64,000 nucleotides of DNA from Ophiosphaerella korrae (GCA_028456385.1 JALNQF010000067.1:124001-188000), one strand, 5' to 3'; counted from the first letter of the stretch, positions 45,494-57,316 are shown. Numbers and translations are program-made. Notes: generated from the letters alone by a model not told the origin.

Positions 45494-45529
45494 CATCATC
45501 ATCATCATCATCATCATCGTCATCGTCAT
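45494..45529. repeat. ATC trinucleotide microsatellite
   Basis: About nine ATC units, then GTC/ATC interruptions, in non-coding DNA. Confidence 0.85.
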
Positions 45530-46620
45530 GGCTTGGCTAGTATATAGACAATCGGAAATATACCCTCCCCACCGCCCTGTCTTCGTTTGTTGCCACGATA
45601 TATATGGTGTGGCCACGCGTCAGGCCCATGCTGGTGGGAACAAGACATGGCTGATGTGCTAAACAGGCGGTCAGAAGAGGCCATGGTTGCCGACCCAGGA
45701 CGTCGGGGCGACGAAATGATTTTTTTTTTTTTTAGCCGGGCACGAGGTGCAGCAGGCAGATTACGAGATGCAAGAGGGACAGGTCACAGCATACCGTACA
45801 GGAGCATGTGCTGTATTGTTGCGTGCGTGGGCGTGCAGGGATTCAGCCAGAGCAGGACGGCCCCGATATACTGGAACGTTCACTCCCCTGTCCAGCCGGT
45901 TTCCTTGTTGGGTGGAAATTGCGTCCATCGCCGTGCGTCGTCTCGCACAGGTCACCATGACGGCGCACCACGATGCTGACTACCATGTACGGACCACCCT
46001 CATCCAAGCCCAGCACGCCTGACCATCGCCATACCTGCTCGTCAGGTACCGGCGCTGTGCATGTCCGTCCCGTACGGCGCCAATCCTCCAGTCTGCCTGC
46101 GTCACCCGGTCCTTCTTCGGCATGCGCTTGGCAGCCGGTGTGGGCGTGAGCAAATCGTGTGACAGCGTCGTCTTGCTTGAACCACTGTCCTTTGCCTTCA
46201 CCAATCACTCCCAGGCCGCCCACGTGTCGCCGCTTCTCCAGCTACTCTCCACCCAACCCAATTGCGCCACAAAAGCCCTTCCAAGCCTCATTCCCTCTCT
46301 GTCCCGGATAGGCTGCGTCCGTGAGCCTTTGGGTGGGTCTGCCGAGCTCCCAGCCTAGTCTAGTCCCGGAGCGGATAAACCCACAGGCGCAAGTGACAAC
46401 TAAACTCGCACCGTATCCTCGTACTCGTTCGCATTCCCACTGGCCCGGAAACGCCTTAGGCCCCCAGTCTTCCCAATTGGTCCACCCTTCGGTCAATATC
46501 CATCGCTACCGGTATATCAGTCCGTCATTCCAAATTTTAAACTCTAAGAGTGCCTCACGCTTTACTCACCACCAACCACCAATGAGGCGCAGCAAACACC
46601 GCGCCTTTGGTAAGCCCTTC

Positions 46621-46644
46621 TCTCTCTCTCTCTCTCTCTCTCTC
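46621..46644. repeat. TC dinucleotide microsatellite
   Basis: Twelve TC units in a row in non-coding DNA. Confidence 0.9.
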
Positions 46645-47599
46645 ATACATGGTGCATCATCATCATCATCCCACTTTCCCTGATGACAAAGCTGGGGCCA
46701 TATGAGTTTCTCCTCGATTGCCTCGTTCAGGGCACTCCGAGTCGCAGGAACAATGCTTTAAGCTCCAACAACATCCATCTTCTCAATGTATCTGATAGGA
46801 AACTTTCTTCCACCATCTCCAATGAAATTGCCTACGCTATTGTGGAAGCTGACGATTGGTCAGGATCATTTTTCCGTGTCTAGCCATGTACCGGTATGTA
46901 TTGTGCCTAAGCTTTACCCACTGCAGGTTCTTTGCCCTCGTCGATCGTGCATCGCATCTCATCTCATCTCACCGTACCGTGCCGTGCCTGTGACACTGCA
47001 CAATCATGCATGTTTAACGGCATGCTCCGAGGAATCATTACAATGCATTACGACCGTCAGCTTGCCGGCGGGATGCCCCGTCAATGACGCGTGCTTTGCG
47101 CCGAGACTGGTGTCCCGGGGTTGTGGATAGCATGCATATAAGACGTCTACCAGTTCAATTGATAATATTGACAACCCATGCTAATCAGACATATATTCTA
47201 ACTGATCATGTTCTCATCTTTAAGAGGCGAGAAAACGCTGATTCTCATGATGAGCACGCACTATTGGAAAGAGTAACCCGATTTATAGCGGGCATTTCAC
47301 TCACATGACTAATGTCAAAGTCGATAGAAACTCAATTCTTCATGTCGCTTAAATTGTACAGAAGTATCCAGTGCCTTCATGCTCGGCATGATTTGCCCCC
47401 ATAACGCCTTGGCGCCTAAATCCTTTTCGTGTATTGTCTGATTGCATAATAGCCACCAATGATGCTTTCATGTAGCCTTGCAAAACACACCTTGGTGTCG
47501 GTGCCTATATGTCTCTTTCGAGGTTGCAACAACCTGCTGGCCACAAACCTCGCCTCCTTTATTGTTACAATGGATCGTTCATTTTTCCAATCCTTCCCT

Positions 47600-48010
47600 T
47601 CACGATCCTCCAAAGCAATGTACACTCATCCTCCTCTTGCGTCCCTTAGTCATCTTCCACCCGTCTATCACAGCCTCCCTACACAACGGTCCACCGTCCT
47701 GTTCGTCTTCGTCCAGTAACACAAATTCGTCGTCAACTACGATGCGCGCTTTATAGTCGGTTGTCCAGCATGGTTGTGATGATGTACATGCTTGGCAAGA
47801 TGCTGGGGCGAACATGTGGGCAAGGAAGGTGGACAAAAGGTCGGCGAGATGGTGGTGCGTGGATGGCGCTGGCGGGTAATGGCTTCCTATTGTTGTTTTT
47901 GATGATGATGAGTACGTTGTTGTCGTTGGTGATTGGGCTTTTATTGATGAGAAATGGCGTGTAATTTGTGGAAGGGAGGTGTGGTGGTGGTTTTGTGTGT
48001 GGACGAGCAT
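47600..48010 (-). CDS. Small hypothetical protein
   Basis: A possible single-exon gene of 136 residues, start AUG at 48010. The N-terminal half is His/Ser/Thr-rich and looks disordered. The C-terminal half is more structured in composition: a hydrophobic LADLLSTFLAHMF stretch, a short cysteine pair (CQACTSSQPC), an acidic FVLLDEDEQDG segment and a basic GRKRRMS motif. No known domain. I include it because the frame stays open with a varied, protein-like composition at its 3' end, but low complexity upstream makes chance openness possible. Confidence 0.35.
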   Translation of the reverse strand: MLVHTQNHHHTSLPQITRHFSSIKAQSPTTTTYSSSSKTTIGSHYPPAPSTHHHLADLLSTFLAHMFAPASCQACTSSQPCWTTDYKARIVVDDEFVLLDEDEQDGGPLCREAVIDGWKMTKGRKRRMSVHCFGGS

Positions 48011-51000
48011 GGCGTTGTGTGTCGAGGTGGATAGTATGATAGGATAAAGTGATATCTCGTGTGTGGCTGGTTCAATTGTTGTTGTTGGGATTGTTGTTAT
48101 ACCAGTGTGGCTTTGGTGTATCAAATTGTTACTGAGGCAAGGTCAACGAGACTGGCGGCTCTAGGAGTGCAATTGGTCGTTGTTGTTGATGGTGTATGGC
48201 GTCGATATTGGTAAACACGCTGATGAAGTGTGATCATTCTGTCCTTCTGGCCTCGCCTTCTTAACCAGTTCCTCTTCTCCACATACAGGTATTATGGGGT
48301 GATCCTCGAGCCGCGAACATCAGGCGAACAGATTCCCAAGAAGCGGATCTGCAACGGCTCAGATTTGCATAGTGCATCTGACCAGGGGTCGCGCGTTCAG
48401 ATGCACGCGCTGGCCAAGGAATTCTCTTTGTATCTCGACGGTGGAGAGATGCGTGGCGTGACATTAGATCCGGGTCCACCCGATATCGCGCCACCATCCC
48501 ACTTGGCTCCGACACAACGCAACGCCATCTCCGTCATGCTCTCACATTCTACGGGAAGATAATGTTTGAGGTCCAAAATCAGCACACGGTATTGCTGGCT
48601 TTTCTGTTTCTCCACCACGACATGGCACAGCGTCCTCAAACATGCTGCTGCCACCTCCTAGCTATGCTATAACCATGCAACACAACACAGATTGCCCCTG
48701 GAACAACATTTCCATCAAAGCCTACCCATCAGTATAACCTTCTATTTGGCTCAGCAAGTCCGCTCGCAATGGTCCACTACGACCCTTACCCTTCCCCACC
48801 ACCCGCCAAATCCGCAGACCCCACACCTACATACATACATACATCCACCCCACTATTGTAGACGAAGCATCGCTTGAGCGAGAAAAGGCCGCAATTTTGT
48901 GCTACAAGGTTTGATAGATGATGACCGCATGATCTATTTAGTCGCTATGCATATTTACGACGAGTAATGACAGCCAGTGGTTGAAATGAACGTACAATCA
49001 TGGGATAAAAAGGTGTCATACTACATTATCGTTTTTAAGACTGGATTGTCACCACATTTCGGCTACCGTACGCCCTGGAGTCCGTCGTCAAACCTGGTGT
49101 GCTTACTAACCACCATCCAGTGAACCAAGATCAAACGTGGCCTTGTTTGTGCTCAGGCTGGATCAACAAATATCCAGGTTGTGGATATATCGTGTGAGGT
49201 CCCAAGGCTTTAGGTTATTCTACTTGGGTCCAAGGATACTTGGGTAGGTTGCGGTTTCCCAGCTGAGGTAACACAACACAACAGTAACAGTGTATCGGTA
49301 CAATGTATGGCAAAAACGAGTCCAGGAAAATACTTCCAGGGTTTAGATTATTGTTAACTTGAGATTCCCTGCACTTGGTGCTTGGAAGGGCCTAGGAATA
49401 GTCTCCTTTCTGCGCACTGTCTTTGGCTGGTAGTTGCCGGAGTCTCTGGGCAGTACAGAAAATTCGGCAATTAGACACATATGAATTCCAGTCCCTATCT
49501 TAATTCACGTCCAACAACACTTTTACCTTATCAAGGTGAACCCTAAACGGTAGTCCTGCAAAGAAAGATTTTCTGGCTCCACCGACTACAGAGTATGTCG
49601 CTCACTTAGTCATAATGATTCCATCTTCTGCCAAGGTGATTGCGCATGGACTGGGTGTTTGTTCCGCATTAGTTAGTTCTTAATCGCTGCGCAAATATGC
49701 TCACCTGCTGATTGCATCTGTCTGTGTCGACCCTTCAGGCAGGTCAGATAACCCGGCTGAATTTTTGTAGCCACCTGAAGACCTATGATACGCTGTTCTT
49801 GTAGGCCGTTCTTGTAGGCCGTTCTTGTCGACGAGATCGTAAGCGTGTATATTTACTAGCACTAGATAAAGGTGGCTTTGGGCTGAGTAAAGCTCGTGTC
49901 GTCTGCCTCTGATATCTCGTCGTTTGTCATGTAGCATGGGAACTCTGTTGAAGTGGGAATGGCACTGGTGGAAATGGATATACAATATAACAACTCGAGA
50001 TTGAACATACACGGTGTGTGCTTCAGATGGTTGTGCCCGCGCCATAGATGGTCGGTTGGAAGACTGAGCCTTGGAGTGAGTCAATGTAGACCGTCTAATA
50101 TTTCGGATAAATGTGTTTAAATTTCATCACTCTGACGGGAAATCTTCTGTGATGTCAAGGATTCTGATGGTACGCAATGACATCTACATCGTCTTGCATA
50201 TCAGCATGTCACTTAGCACTGCAATATCTTTGCCGAGAATTCTCTTGTGCGTCAACATGTTGTTTCGCGCCCCTGTACTAAGAATCTACTGGATGTGTAC
50301 GGTGGAACCCATCAACACGCTTGGATTGATGGGATTTATGCGCCGTAAAACAAGGGCACAGTCTGATGTGTCAAACGTTTTGCGAGGTTGGATTGTGAGG
50401 GAGGAGGTAAAGAAACTTCACATGATGCTAAGTAGCAATTCGAGCAGGTGTCTCGCCCCTATTATAAGGTTTGTATGATTGAGCGCCATCATATCGAAGA
50501 ACAGAGTCCGTCGATGAGATGTTGACTTGAATGGAACGAACGCTTACCGCTATTTCACAGACTTCATACCATTTTCACGCAGTGCAACATTACTAATTCT
50601 CAAAACGAATGAAGTCAATTCACCTATCATAACAAGACAATTGTAGTCGTGCATAGTCGCACTTTTCCCTTCAACGCCATTGTACGCTCTAGCCCTAGCG
50701 TATGCCGTCAAGCATAAGATATATCCCAACCCTGATAACGCCCAATCGTGAATGCAACAAGCAGCGCATTAGCTGCAATTTCAATAGCAAACTACTAGTG
50801 AGAGGGTATTTATCCGTTCGCCAAAGCTGCTAAGTGGAGACTGAATACGGTTTCCCGATGATGCTCAGACTTTGACGGTGGTCAGAATATTGGTGGATAC
50901 GGCTGTCCAGATATCACTAAACCGATGTGTAAATTTTTGCATGAACGCCGTGGAATGCTCCGGATACTGTGTGTATCGGCCGATAATGGATCCAGGAATG

Positions 51001-51051
51001 CCATGTGGGTTTCCTAGGTCTAAGCAAAAGTCGGAACATGATCGAAACAAA
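48011..51051. other. Gene-poor region
   Basis: About 3 kb without a supportable gene. An ACAT run lies at 48826-48846, and a 13-bp tandem repeat (GTTCTTGTAGGCC, 2.6 copies) at 49795-49830. Several open frames of 60-130 codons on both strands have no domain or bias support. Confidence 0.4.
49795..49830. repeat. 13-bp tandem repeat
   Basis: Two full copies and one partial copy of GTTCTTGTAGGCC in non-coding DNA. Confidence 0.85.
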
Positions 51052-52368
51052 TCATTGCTTGGCTTGATTGATCTTCAGGTCCATGACGTACTGCATCAAG
51101 CTGCAGTCGTCACACTTCACAAGTGCCTGAAGGGCTTTTATTCTAGCCCGGAGTAGGTGGTTCTCATCCGCAAGACCCTTTTTGTCTTTTTCTTGCTGCT
51201 TGATGTAGGCAGTAGCGGAGGCTAGGATGACGGCCTTACTAGGTTTGGAGGGTGTTGGCAGGTCTTCAATGTCAGCCCCATCACATGCTCCCTGGTTCTG
51301 TTGTAACGATGGGACGACACGCCGCAATGACTCAAGTTGTGTATTGAGAGACTCGCGATACTTGCGTTCGACTTGGTTATGAGGTAATCGACGGCGAGAC
51401 TTTGGTTTCTGATCCTCCGTATTTTGAGGGGACTCTTTGTTAGGTGAGTCTTCGGATGTTTCGCTCTTCATCCGTTGCCTATTGTCACCAGGGCTAGCGG
51501 TGGTACTGATGCTTTGAGCTTGGCGTCCAGATGGTTCGTTCATAGAAGTATCGCTCTCTGACCGCTTTTTGGGCCGTGGTTGAATCTCTACCACGCCATC
51601 GGCAGCAGTTACTTCTTGAGGCTCAGTGAGCAGGTCGCTTATGATCGGAAGAACGTCGTCATTGGCAAACAAGAAAGGGGCACAACCTCCACCACAGGTT
51701 GATGGATTAGGTGGCGGGCCTTCCTGGTCGTGATTAGGGCAAAGTGGCGATGTCCAACAAGCTGAGAGAATGTCTGGCTTGTTCTTGGTTCGCTTGGTAG
51801 TAACACTTGTTGAGCTTGAAGTCCTCTCGAGGGCTGGCTTCGAAGAGTTTGCGGCACCTTTGGGGCCATCTGGGAAGGTGAGGTCCTCGACGAAGCCAGC
51901 TTCTAGATTGTTTGGGAACAAGGACTCATAGGGCGGGTTAGGAAAGGCGTTGGCACGCTGAAGGGCCTGCCTCTGAGCGGTGGTCATTTGGGGCAGTTGG
52001 TGCAATTCGGCCAATAGGGCGGTGTGGTTTTGGGGCGACAGGCTGACGGCAGACACAGGTTCAGGCGATGACTCTGTTGTAGAAGCGCCACCGCCAGCAG
52101 TGTTAGCAAATGGTTGGAGGACTTCGAGGTCGCTCAGGAAGTAATCGTTGGAGATGAAGACGGAGTCGTCAAAGTAAGGATCAACAGTGCCTTTGAGAAA
52201 AGGGTCGAAGTTGGTGACGTCTTCAGGCGTCGACGCTGATGTGTTGGTAGAGGTGGACTTTGGCATTTCAGAGGGAGGGCTTGGGGGGAGTGTTGTGAGA
52301 TCGGACCATTGGTCGTTCGGCAGGTTGAGGCTCTCTGGATTGAGGAATGCATCCCAATTGAACGCCAT
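51052..52368 (-). CDS. bHLH-leucine-zipper transcription factor
   Basis: A single-exon gene of 438 residues. The first 320 residues are mostly disordered and Ser/Pro/Thr-rich, with a cysteine/histidine patch (CWTSPLCPNHD, then STCGGGCAPF) around residues 205-230. The DNA-binding part begins near residue 322: RRRLPHNQVERKYRESLN is the basic region, carrying the His-Glu-Arg pattern for E-box contact plus a tyrosine at the position that is diagnostic of SREBP-type bHLH factors. Helix 1 continues to LRRVVPSL, the loop holds a Gly/Asp/Pro-rich insert, helix 2 is KAVILASATAYIKQQEKDK, and a leucine-rich extension (GLADENHLLRARIKALQALV) may form a zipper. No transmembrane helices follow, so it is not a membrane-tethered SREBP. 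A relative of the fungal bHLH factors controlling development and pigment is possible; I cannot name the target. Confidence 0.88.
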   Translation of the reverse strand: MAFNWDAFLNPESLNLPNDQWSDLTTLPPSPPSEMPKSTSTNTSASTPEDVTNFDPFLKGTVDPYFDDSVFISNDYFLSDLEVLQPFANTAGGGASTTESSPEPVSAVSLSPQNHTALLAELHQLPQMTTAQRQALQRANAFPNPPYESLFPNNLEAGFVEDLTFPDGPKGAANSSKPALERTSSSTSVTTKRTKNKPDILSACWTSPLCPNHDQEGPPPNPSTCGGGCAPFLFANDDVLPIISDLLTEPQEVTAADGVVEIQPRPKKRSESDTSMNEPSGRQAQSISTTASPGDNRQRMKSETSEDSPNKESPQNTEDQKPKSRRRLPHNQVERKYRESLNTQLESLRRVVPSLQQNQGACDGADIEDLPTPSKPSKAVILASATAYIKQQEKDKKGLADENHLLRARIKALQALVKCDDCSLMQYVMDLKINQAKQ

Positions 52369-53696
52369 ATTGACAGTAATCAGGTGGGTTGTCGCACGAA
52401 AGATGTCACGCGTTGATCAGGAGACACAAACGCACGAGGCCTGCTAAGGAGCCCCGACCAAGGCTAAGCTGAGACTTGGGCCAGAAACAGCAAGCGGAAA
52501 CGAGCCGGGGGGGGGGGAGGATATAAGCTCGGTACTGCTGTCACTTTTGTCGAAGTTTGAAGATGCGCGCGCGCCTAGAGACCAAAGAGGGTGTTGTGAA
52601 GGAGGAATTAGGCAAAGACGGGGGGGCAAGCGAAGGGAAAAGGGTTTTCGTCGAGCGACCCGATGATGAGCCGCTGCTTATTGAGATGAGTAAGGCTGCT
52701 GGGTACAGCGTACCGTAGCAGGAGGTAGTCTAGCAGAGTGCAGCAGGTGCCGTGCAGCGTGTTTCTAGGTGGCTTCCAGCGCTGTAGCGGATGGGTCCGG
52801 GTGGTGGAAGGTTGGCTGTGGCAGCTGCTCAGGTGCAGGCAGAGGTGGCAAGGAGGACTTGTTCGCTTGAGCGGCTATGTCGGTGCAAGCAGTGAAGCGC
52901 AGCGTGTGTGCAGGTCAGAGTCTGAGGTTCCGGCTACGTTCCAGCGTTCCAGCCCAGCGAGAGGGTTGATCAGACCACCTTTTTGGTGGCGTGATGTCGA
53001 CGGACGACCCACCTACCACGGCCCCGACGCCCTATGTTCTCGCCCTGGCCAACCTAGCACGATGCTGATATGTCACCGCCGCCCATGTTATTGCCTCGAG
53101 CAGCTGGGTACTAGGAATGGCTTTGTGCACTGCCATGCATGGCAATGTCTGCTAAGTAGGTGCCTACATAGTACGCTGCTGGCGGGTGACGGACTTCCAA
53201 CGTCGCTCCCACTAGTCTTCTCGCTTGGCCGGCCAATCAGCGCACACACAGCATTCAATACTATGTATGCCCTACTGCCCCTCACCACCGCCCGCCATGC
53301 GTCGTTGCCAGCAGGTTCCGCAGCAGGTCCCGCAGCAGGTCCCGCAGCAGGTCCCGTAGCAAGTCCCGTAGCACTTCTCGCCGTACTGTCCTAATTACAC
53401 GACATGCCATCCTGCCACCCTGCCCTCCTTCGCCACTAACACACCACCAGCCTTCTCAGAGACGAAAACGCCCCGGCCGCTTCTGCACATCACCCACGCT
53501 CAAATTAAGGCTCCTCAACTGCCGCAGGCCCTGCAGGCTTTCTTAGACGGCCGCTCCCGCTGGCAAACCACCCTGCTCCGGGGACTAGCCACAACATGTG
53601 GTACCTTCCGAGCTCTCGTTCATCCGGCAAATGGATCCTCCGGAGCGTACCTCCTGTGTCCATCTAGTCTTGTGTAACTCTGTGCTATTGGTGTCT
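52369..53696. promoter_or_regulatory. Upstream region of the bHLH gene
   Basis: About 1.3 kb. Contains an 11-G run near 52507-52517 and, distally, a 12-bp tandem repeat at 53311-53370. Open plus-strand frames here look like composition artefacts. Confidence 0.4.
53311..53370. repeat. 12-bp tandem repeat, five copies
   Basis: Five copies of GCAGGTCCCGCA with one or two substitutions in the first and last two copies. Read in frame it would encode Ala/Gly/Pro-rich peptide, but no gene is supported there. Confidence 0.9.
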
Positions 53697-54302
53697 TTAC
53701 ACCATGAAGGCCACTGGTATTGGGTCAGGTCTCTGGCCCGTTTTTTTCCTCGCCATTCTCCGTCCGGGAATGATGGTTCGATGACACAGCGGGCAGTACT
53801 CATTGAATCTGGAGAACCATTCGTCCAAGCAATGGGCGTGGAAGGCATGCGAGCATCGAAGGCCGCGGACTTGCGCATCCTGGGCAAAGTCGTCGAGACA
53901 TATCGCGCTAGTGCGATATCAGTCAAGCTGTTCTGTACATATGAATAGTGAGAGGAGGCACTACCATAGTGGGTCACTGGCGGGGAGTGCCTTTTTGTTC
54001 TGCTCTTTCTGTGCGGCAAGCCACTCGTAGAAGTTTTGAGCTTCGATTTTGGTATTGATCTCTTCCAATCGCTGCTTCATACGCCTTTCCTTGATGATGG
54101 CAAAGTCGTTGCGACTGTTGCCGACTCTGGGCAGGATGAAGGCTCTGCTACGTCGGTTAGTACAGTCGTTGTTTGCAGTACATGGTTAGACCCACGTAAC
54201 GATGAGGACGATGAACACAATGACAAACACGGATGGCACGACAATGGCAATAACCATGGTGCCACTCTTTGGGGGTGCCCCCGTGCTGGACTCGCTGGCC
54301 AT
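53697..54302 (-). CDS. Membrane-anchored RING-H2 E3 ubiquitin ligase
   Basis: A small protein of about 165 residues. Three exons are inferred on the minus strand: 54302-54196, 54144-53965 and 53907-53697 (498 nt). Exon 1 gives a short N-terminal segment and one transmembrane helix (VIAIVVPSVFVIVFIVLIV). Exon 2 gives a basic, helical linker (KERRMKQRLEEINTKIEAQNF, EWLAAQKEQ). Exon 3 gives the RING-H2 finger: CAIC (the first Cys codon is split by the intron), CSHAFHAHCLDEWF, then CPLCH, followed by a basic RRMARKK tail. All eight zinc-ligand positions can be placed. Such proteins sit in endomembranes and ubiquitinate membrane or ER substrates; the substrate is unknown. The first intron uses GTGGGT with a strong ACTAAC branch site. 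Splicing is essential, since the unspliced frame hides the RING. Confidence 0.85.
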
Positions 54303-55279
54303 AAAGATGAGCAGATGGCAATCACAGATGGTGGCGATTGTTCAGCGCCTCATGAAGATGCGCGAACCGCGGTCGGATCCCCAAAAGCAATGTACTGAGC
54401 CTCATGCATAGGACAGGTGGTGCAGGTGTTGGCGGAGAGCATGCAGAGTAGATAGGTGACACAGGTACATAGTGCTCGTGCGTTCCCTTTAAGTGAGTCG
54501 AGTGAGGGGATATACCCACCTAGCTCAGCCTCAGATGGCGCGGGCTCCTCATCTGATCTATCAAACAGACCAAATCAGACATGCAAGTGCATGTCGGTGC
54601 AATTAGCACAGCTTGAGGACCGAGCAAGCCAGTTTTTGGGCCTGTCAGCGTGCTTGACTGCAAGCCAAGGGGATCGCGATAGGGTTTAGCCGACCCGGTG
54701 TGCGTTGGTGAGGCGGGGTCGAGCGCGTCCTTTGTGGCACATTGGGTGACTGCGTGACAGATTCCTTGTTTTGGTGTTCTTTAGTGTTCCAATTTAGTGT
54801 TCCAATTTAGTGTTCCAATCTGGAGGAGAGTTGCATGTGAATGGCGTTCAGACAAGCCGTCACCCTGGGTCCCTAGCTGATGATGAAAGAGGGTGTGGGT
54901 TCAGGCCACTCAGGCCACACTAGCCAGCCCATTCACCAATCATCAATCATGCTAATGTGCAGACAGCGAACCAAGCCATAGACTTATAGCTATTGACTCT
55001 CTACGGCAGGCACGCAGATCACGCAGACAACGCAGACAGAAGGACAGCGAGTCGACAGGTAGTCGCGGTAACGTGACCTTAACATGGTGATGCTTGTACC
55101 ACGCCGAGCACGGACGAAACGGAAGGAAGACGCCAGCTTCTTCAGTTAATTTCCAAAACCTTCCACCCCGCGGACCACCCCCTAGGCGTACAAAGACGAC
55201 AGAAAGAACACCACCATCCAGTCGAGTTGCGTACAGCTGCGTGCAGCCAAGCTCACCCACGCGCCTGAACTACATCAAC
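54303..55279. promoter_or_regulatory. Divergent promoter region, RING-H2 gene and GFA-type gene
   Basis: About 980 bases between divergent genes. A 13-bp repeat (TTAGTGTTCCAAT, three copies) sits at 54781-54819 roughly midway, which could be regulatory or neutral. Confidence 0.4.
54781..54819. repeat. 13-bp tandem repeat, three exact copies
   Basis: Three perfect head-to-tail copies of TTAGTGTTCCAAT within the divergent promoter region. Confidence 0.9.
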
Positions 55280-56045
55280 ATGGCGTCCCAGACGCTGCAC
55301 GGAGCCTGTGCCTGTGGTCGCAATCGCTACGTAGTCGAGATACCCTCCAAGCAAGCGCAACACGCCGAACTGCGCTATGACAACACATCCGCCTCTCGTA
55401 AGTCTGGCTCTTCTTCTTTTTCTTGTTCCTTTTCTTCTTTTTCCTCTGCTAACCACTGTGTCAGGACACCACTCTGCTAACCCGCTGACCCTCTGGCTCC
55501 GCGTGCCATTGTCGTGGTACACCTCAGCCACATTTGCACAGTTCCCTGACGAGACGCGGCTCAGCATCCAACGGTCCTTCATCTCGCCCTTCACCGCCAA
55601 CCACCGGCGTGTGTTCTGCGGCTACTGCGGCACCCAGCTCTCGTCATGGAACGAGCAGACGCGCGATGAAGCCGACCATATCTGCTTGACTGTCGGCAGC
55701 TTGCTGGACGAGGACCAGTCGCTGCTGGGGGACCTCGGTTTCCTGCCGAACAGCGACAGCAGCGATGAGGATGCCCTCCCCAGTCTCGCTGCACCTGCGC
55801 ACCCAAGCTCCACGCGGGCCGTGGCGCGTGGCGCACCGTGGTTCGAGGAGATTGTTCAGAACACGCGGCTGGGCCGCCTCAAGCAGCAGCGTGGCGGACA
55901 CTCAACCGACCGTCTTCACGTTGAGTGGGAAGTCGTCGAGTGGACTGAGGCTGATGATGCCGACGACGAGAGTCATGCTACACCGATCAAAAGGAAAATC
56001 AGCCAAGTAGACGTGGCCCAAGACAGCGAAATGCGCAATGTCTAA
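55280..56045 (+). CDS. GFA/CENP-V (Mss4-like) zinc-binding protein
   Basis: A protein of about 232 residues in the glutathione-dependent formaldehyde-activating enzyme/CENP-V superfamily. Two exons: 55280-55397 and 55465-56045 (699 nt), with the intron inside the Arg codon before HHSAN. The zinc-site motifs are GACACGRNRY near the start and CGYCGTQLSSW in the middle. Family members bind one or two zinc ions in a Mss4-like fold; some condense formaldehyde with glutathione, but many fungal relatives have no known substrate. The internal acidic/Ser-rich loop (NSDSSDEDALPS) and the tail with KRKISQVDVAQDSE are extra to the domain. The HVEWEVVEW strand is probably the last of the fold. Start chosen at the first AUG, with a good CAACATGG context. 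Confidence 0.85.
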
Positions 56046-57316
56046 CTGCAGTGGTCCAATCTAGCCTGGCTGTTTGCGAATCGGGATTTCATGTGTCATA
56101 GAATAGGGTTTGCTCACGCTTTACGAGGGGAGATAATCATGGGAATAATTGGTCGGCTGTCGCTTTATATCGCCGACGACTTTGCCATTGTAGAGTAGAG
56201 CCGCGCAATTTGAACACGCCATCTACCAGAAGAATGTCGTCCGTCCCTTGCACAACTGCCGCCCACACGCACTGCCCCAGAGTCTTGTGTCTGCAATGAC
56301 AATTCCCCTTCTGCCGCGCCTTCATTGTTATTGACTATCGATTGGCCAATAAAGCCGCCGGACTGCACATGGCCCGCACGTGGGGGGTAGCCCCAGACGG
56401 CTCACCAGCCGCGAGGCCTCGGACGGCGCCTCTTGGACCCTTCCGTGCGGGAGGGAGTGCGGGAGTGAGCTCGATTTGCCTAGTAGTCAGGAAGTTTGCC
56501 GTCTGTCCTTCCTCCAGCTTTACGCCACCACTGTTCTCTTGTTTGCTCTATCTTCGCCACCCGCAGAACGTGTTATCGATACAAGGTTGCCATCTTACGC
56601 GACAGTCTTACTCAACGCATCCTGCGCATCCGCGTCTACGGGAACTTATCCTGCGTCGCCTCATCTGGCGCTAATTGGCTGCTCGCAGCCCTGTTCCTGC
56701 ACTCCCATGACACTTGCCAAACTGCTCGACCCTTTGGCCGATAACCGTCCAAGGCCAGTCTCAACTCGTTGTCTCATCCGTTCCTATGGACATCGCGTTG
56801 AGGGTGTTCCCTGCACCATGCAAACAAGGCTGTGCAGGAAGCTAAGACATACAAGCAGTCAAAGTGTCTCTCGTAGGCACCTCCGTCACTGGTCTGTGGA
56901 GCCGCTTGATACACGAAGGAACGCAATTGTCTCAAACAGTCTAGATAGCCCGTCCCAGCCGCTTCTTCTATGCATCTCTTGTATTGGCGAATTGCTGTAG
57001 CGCCATCACGCTTATCGGCTGGGTACGTTTTTGCTTTTTTATTACTGCTCTTGTAGCCCCATGGCCCCGGGCCTTTCTTCATCCTTCATCTTGCAATTTT
57101 CGTTAGCGACATTTCGATCTTCGCTCTGCATTAGAGAGATCTTTCTCTCAAGCTGCTTTGTTCGATCTACGCTTAGATCTACCTTATTCTGACGGCATTT
57201 GTGTTTGTCTATCGTGCCATTCCTTGCGCAATCCAATATCCATCGGATTATCTGAGTAAAAGGGGCTTTGCTGGAACCGTTTGGTTGGTTTGTGGCGCGC
57301 CGATTGCGCTTTCGAC
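56046..57316. promoter_or_regulatory. Upstream region of the permease gene
   Basis: About 1.27 kb. No supportable gene; short open frames on both strands lack domains. Likely contains the terminator of the GFA-type gene and the permease promoter. Confidence 0.4.

Larger units (their letters stand above)
44846..47599. other. Gene-poor region
   Basis: About 2.7 kb with no supportable gene. Simple repeats: an ATC trinucleotide run at 45494-45529, a 13-T run at 45721-45733, and a TC run at 46621-46644. An AUG at 46581 followed by a GTAAG donor could start a tiny exon, but I found no matching downstream exon. Confidence 0.4.

Noticed and set aside
46581..46612. Possible tiny exon MRRSKHRAFG with a GTAAG donor
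   Set aside because: No downstream exon could be matched and no family recognised.
52738..53394. Plus-strand frame of 218 codons
   Set aside because: No AUG-based protein with domain similarity; the end is made of a tandem repeat.
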